Part shown: in pieces, positions 60,670 through 64,000 of the stretch
Position numbering within the stretch: position 1 is the first letter of the stretch
Layout of the letters: the number at the start of each line of letters is the position of its first letter
Assembly (NCBI GenBank): GCA_032164245.1
Contig: JAVMKO010000018.1
Coordinates: forward strand, 620,001 to 684,000
Direction: 5' to 3'
DNA length: 64,000 bases
From: Sternotherus odoratus
Taxonomy: Eukaryota; Chordata; Testudines; Kinosternidae
The notes under the pieces: model-generated
Told to the model about the DNA's origin: nothing
The model's input: only the letters and a program-made list of their open reading frames with translations
The model's database searches: none
Translations under genes and position numbers: made by a program

Positions 60670-63600
60670 GTTGAATATTTATCACTAGTTATAATGTATG
60701 AGTCAGAAAGAACCTATCTTTACTCTCAGATCCCAGGTGAATTTGTAGCCCTAGCTGTTAAGAAAAACATCTTTTTCTGTCAACTCAGCAAATATGATCT
60801 GTAAACCACTGAGAGAAAATAACCATAAAATCGACAGTGCCATTTTCACCGGCACGCTGCTCAAGGACGAACCCTGTAAGAAGAGGACAGTAAAACCCTC
60901 ACAAAAAAGCAGCAATGCATTTTTAAGGAAAAAATGTTTATTTGCTAAGTGTCTTTTTAATATTTAGTGTTTCTATTATTTTCTCTTAAATACTGGACAA
61001 CTTCTGCTGCAGAGAGAGACAAGCAATGAATAATTCGCACAGTTTCACAAGCCTGAGGTTCTGTCTCTGCTAACACCACCTACTGACCTTTTGTTCTTCA
61101 ACAACTCATGAGCCATGAAGATGGCTCCAACAGTGGCTTTATGTTTCCTCTCTACAAGTTTAGAGGTACAGACTCCCTTCAATGTACACAGAGCTCCCCA
61201 GAGAGCTACTGGTAATTGTATTTTGTGTTATTGGAAGAACATACTCCATAGTAGCTACAGATGGATCTGAAACCTGTAAACACCACATCTACAGTCACAG
61301 AAACTGGCAATTCCCATTAGGGGTCTCAGATCTTATTAAATAAGCACTTAGGATGCCATAATCGTCACGGAAGCTTCTGGAGGTACATTGAGGTTGGCAT
61401 TTCCCTTTGTGATGCCCAGCTTTCAGGGGGGATTAACACAAAAAAAAAATAATTTAGGGACAAGCCTCTTCAGAGGCAAAATACCAGCTCTTGAATGTTT
61501 TTTTCTTCCACCGACCTCTCCTCTATCTCCTCCTCAGAAAAAAACTGACTGAGATGACTCCAAAATTTATTTATACTCTTTGATTCAATTGTTTTCCCTG
61601 TAGCTTATTCCATGGGCTAATTTCTCCACAGGTCTGAATCAGCACAGCTTCACCGACTTCACTGTAATGTCACCCATTTACAGGAGAATTTGGCAACACA
61701 GATATCATTCTTTGCTGCCTCAGTTTCCTAAAATCCTCCCTGTAGAGATGGTACTTAGCATGTCAGAGCTTAGTCTGGTAGTCATTTTTCCTATCAAATC
61801 TTGAAGGAATTTCATTTGTTATTACTTAAGTGAAATAACATTTAAATATTTTGACATAAAAATATATTTTGCACGTGTGTCTAATTTTGTTCCCATAGAA
61901 TATTCTAAGCAATATCTACTCTAACTATTCAAATATTATTACCATCTATTTTCTGGAGGATGGCTGGAGATGAATCCCAAAATAGTCGTTACACTGAAGA
62001 CAGACAGCATCAAGTTGATTATTTGTCTGAGCCTCTTTCGGGCCCATGGTAGTGAATACTAGCATAGGCCCTTGCAGTCTCCCAATGGGACAGGATTGGT
62101 GGCAAGGTTGGACACAGTCGTTTATGTTTCTGCACCTAGGCAAAGAAACCACGTTTCCTACATGTAGCCCTCCTAATGAAACTGAGCACTCACCGCAACA
62201 TAAAACTCGACACAGCTTCAAGGCACTGAGCCTTGATATTTTATTTCACAATTGTGTACCTACCATTTAACTCTGAAAGATATTTCTTACCAAAAGATTA
62301 TCCCTAAAAGGAAAGCTTGGGATTTTATTATACCTCTGGGCTAGACTGGCCGATCTTTGAAGAAATAAAGTTGTACTCTTTTCATTTCATATCCATAGGA
62401 CAATATTTTAGCAGTATGTGAGGTCAGAAGGACAAGAACCACCGGGCTATTATCATGTGATGCATTGCTTAAAAAACTAAAGCCAAGATCAGTATGCTCA
62501 AAGGGCAGTCATTACATAGGCCTTAATAACAATGCATATCAGAGTTGATTGATTATACCTAATGAGATAGGAAAATCCCATTTTAAGGGCTCAAAAAGAG
62601 GAAGGTGCAAGAGAAAAACAATCAGAAAAATATGCAAGAAAAATGCTAATTATTCTCATGGGACAAAAGAAAACACACTCTTTCTGGCCCCCTTGAGTCC
62701 AAAGATTTTTGCAGTTCAGCCTCCTGTGTACAAACACTAAACTGTTCTCATCACAAGTAAATTCGTAAAACATTTTCAAAGGAATCTCTCTTTACTTATC
62801 AAAACTGTGGACTGGAAGAGGATCACAAGGAAGAAGTACTGCAATAAACTCCTTCCCCATGAAGAAGTTATTCTTTCTGTAGCTGTTGCTGCATTGTAAT
62901 GGAAAAGGGGCATCCACACTTGTTAGTATCAGAACGAGGGTCTTGTGTTTTCTAGCGATGCATAGTCTTTTTTAAGGGAATTCAGCTTCAGGTTAGCACA
63001 TGAGGATTTAGCAGAGCAAATCCTGTTAACATTGATGCAAGTTGTACAGCTAACCCCCCTGCCCTGGAAATTTATCTTCCCATGTTTTCATATCTCCAGG
63101 CCCTGGAGAGAAAAAAATTCCTTCAATAAATTCTCAGACATCTAAGACAGTAAAAGTTTAAATGGAAAACAAAAATCTTAAAGGTGCAGTAAAATAATAA
63201 ACAATTTAATTAAATTGCATGTCATATTTTAAAAGTTATTTTCAAATAAAATCTTCTACAAACTTTTTAAGACTCTTTGACTGATTGTTCTGTTTCATGC
63301 AGTAGGTCACATTTATAGTGGACTCTAATGAAAGATACTTCACCAGCAAATATCTTGTGCTCTGTAGGATGGTGAAGCACATTGTAGCAAAACATGATAC
63401 AATCAATTGTTCATCTTTTTCAGAAGTAAATGAAGCTACGAACTATGGCTGACTACACGGCTGGAAATAAGTGATTACAACTTTAAACTCAAAACTGTTA
63501 GCAGCTGTTGCACCTTCTACAGTCACAGATTTCTACCTCTGAAACCTGCCTTTTCCAGTTTTTTATGATACAACATATATATTTAAAGAGAAGGCAATGT

Positions 63601-64000
63601 AAGATCGATCTCCTGTAGCATAATGTGATATTATTTGGTTTCCTAGAATATATTATGCGTCCCAGAAAAACTGCCAGGCTCTAGACAGGATGCAAAAAAT
63701 GGGGTGCTCACCCAGAGAAGAAAAGCAAATACATTCTCCTCTCAACATCATTCACAAATGCTGGGACAATGTGCAGGCTCCTCTGGTACAGCTGTGTATA
63801 TTCATGTTCAAAGGGACTCCTTATGCATATGTGAGCCCCAAGCAACTGAAACTTGCATAATCCTCACAAATCTGGGCAATAGGGAGGGATACCTCACAGA
63901 GACAATTCTTCCTAAGCAAGTTTAATTGAAAGATTTCCTTTCTCTTGATAGGTAATGGACCTAAATGCAACCTAGTCTCATGTCCTCCCACCAGAAAATC
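60670..64000. other. Unassigned DNA to the window edge
   Basis: No gene, RNA or confident repeat is recognised in the last 3.3 kb. A weak palindrome-derived phrase ('caggagaatttggcaac' near 61680) may be half of another MITE-like repeat. Open frames are below 92 codons. Confidence 0.35.

Noticed and set aside
1..64000. CRISPR arrays, operons or bacterial-type gene systems
   Set aside because: No direct-repeat/spacer arrays and no dense coding. The repeat content is clearly that of an amniote nuclear genome.

Overview
This window looks like non-coding nuclear DNA from an amniote, most likely a turtle; a crocodilian is the main alternative. The composition is AT-rich and no open frame is long enough or familiar enough to be a host exon. 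The interspersed repeats carry the species signal: several generations of CR1 LINEs in both orientations (one keeping an ORF1 esterase fragment), hAT-type non-autonomous DNA transposons with 8-bp target duplications, a Penelope-like repeat with a hammerhead-ribozyme-like core, L2-type 3' ends, and small palindromic MITE-like elements. Family names come from remembered family features and not from a database search.

Layout. 1-9.6 kb: a sense CR1 tail (about 1.0-1.56 kb), a possible LTR-like dispersed repeat (1.8-2.75 kb), and an old antisense CR1 (3.6-4.7 kb). 9.6-11.7 kb: a long antisense CR1 covering reverse-transcriptase sequence, split by a 193-bp hAT MITE with perfect 8-bp duplications and ended by a second hAT fragment. 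12.3-24.7 kb: short CR1, L2 and Penelope-like pieces, including a striking 255-bp palindromic insertion at 19.7-19.96 kb. 24.7-37.4 kb: mostly unique AT-rich DNA with small repeat fragments. 37.46-37.86 kb: a GC-rich 404-bp hAT element with perfect 15-bp ends and 8-bp duplications. 39.7-48.2 kb: a degenerate sense CR1 with reverse-transcriptase sequence, microsatellites, CR1/L2 tails, a second inverted Penelope-like remnant and a small RT relic. 49-54 kb: a 152-bp tandem duplication and a MITE that contains a 16-bp minisatellite. 54.3-55.15 kb: an internally deleted CR1 that joins an ORF1 esterase fragment to a CR1 3' end. 56.7-60.7 kb: hAT elements, a composite Penelope-like copy, a CR1 3' end, a GA microsatellite and palindromic MITEs. 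60.7-64 kb: nothing recognised.

No genes act together here. The content is intergenic or intronic sequence shaped by layered retroelement and transposon insertions. The most notable object is the 19.7-kb insertion: two perfect 105-bp inverted arms around a 10-nt spacer, plus a tail, flanked by a 16-bp direct repeat, which implies that an already inverted structure was inserted in one event. I saw no convincing new gene system, and exons lacking recognisable homology could have been missed.
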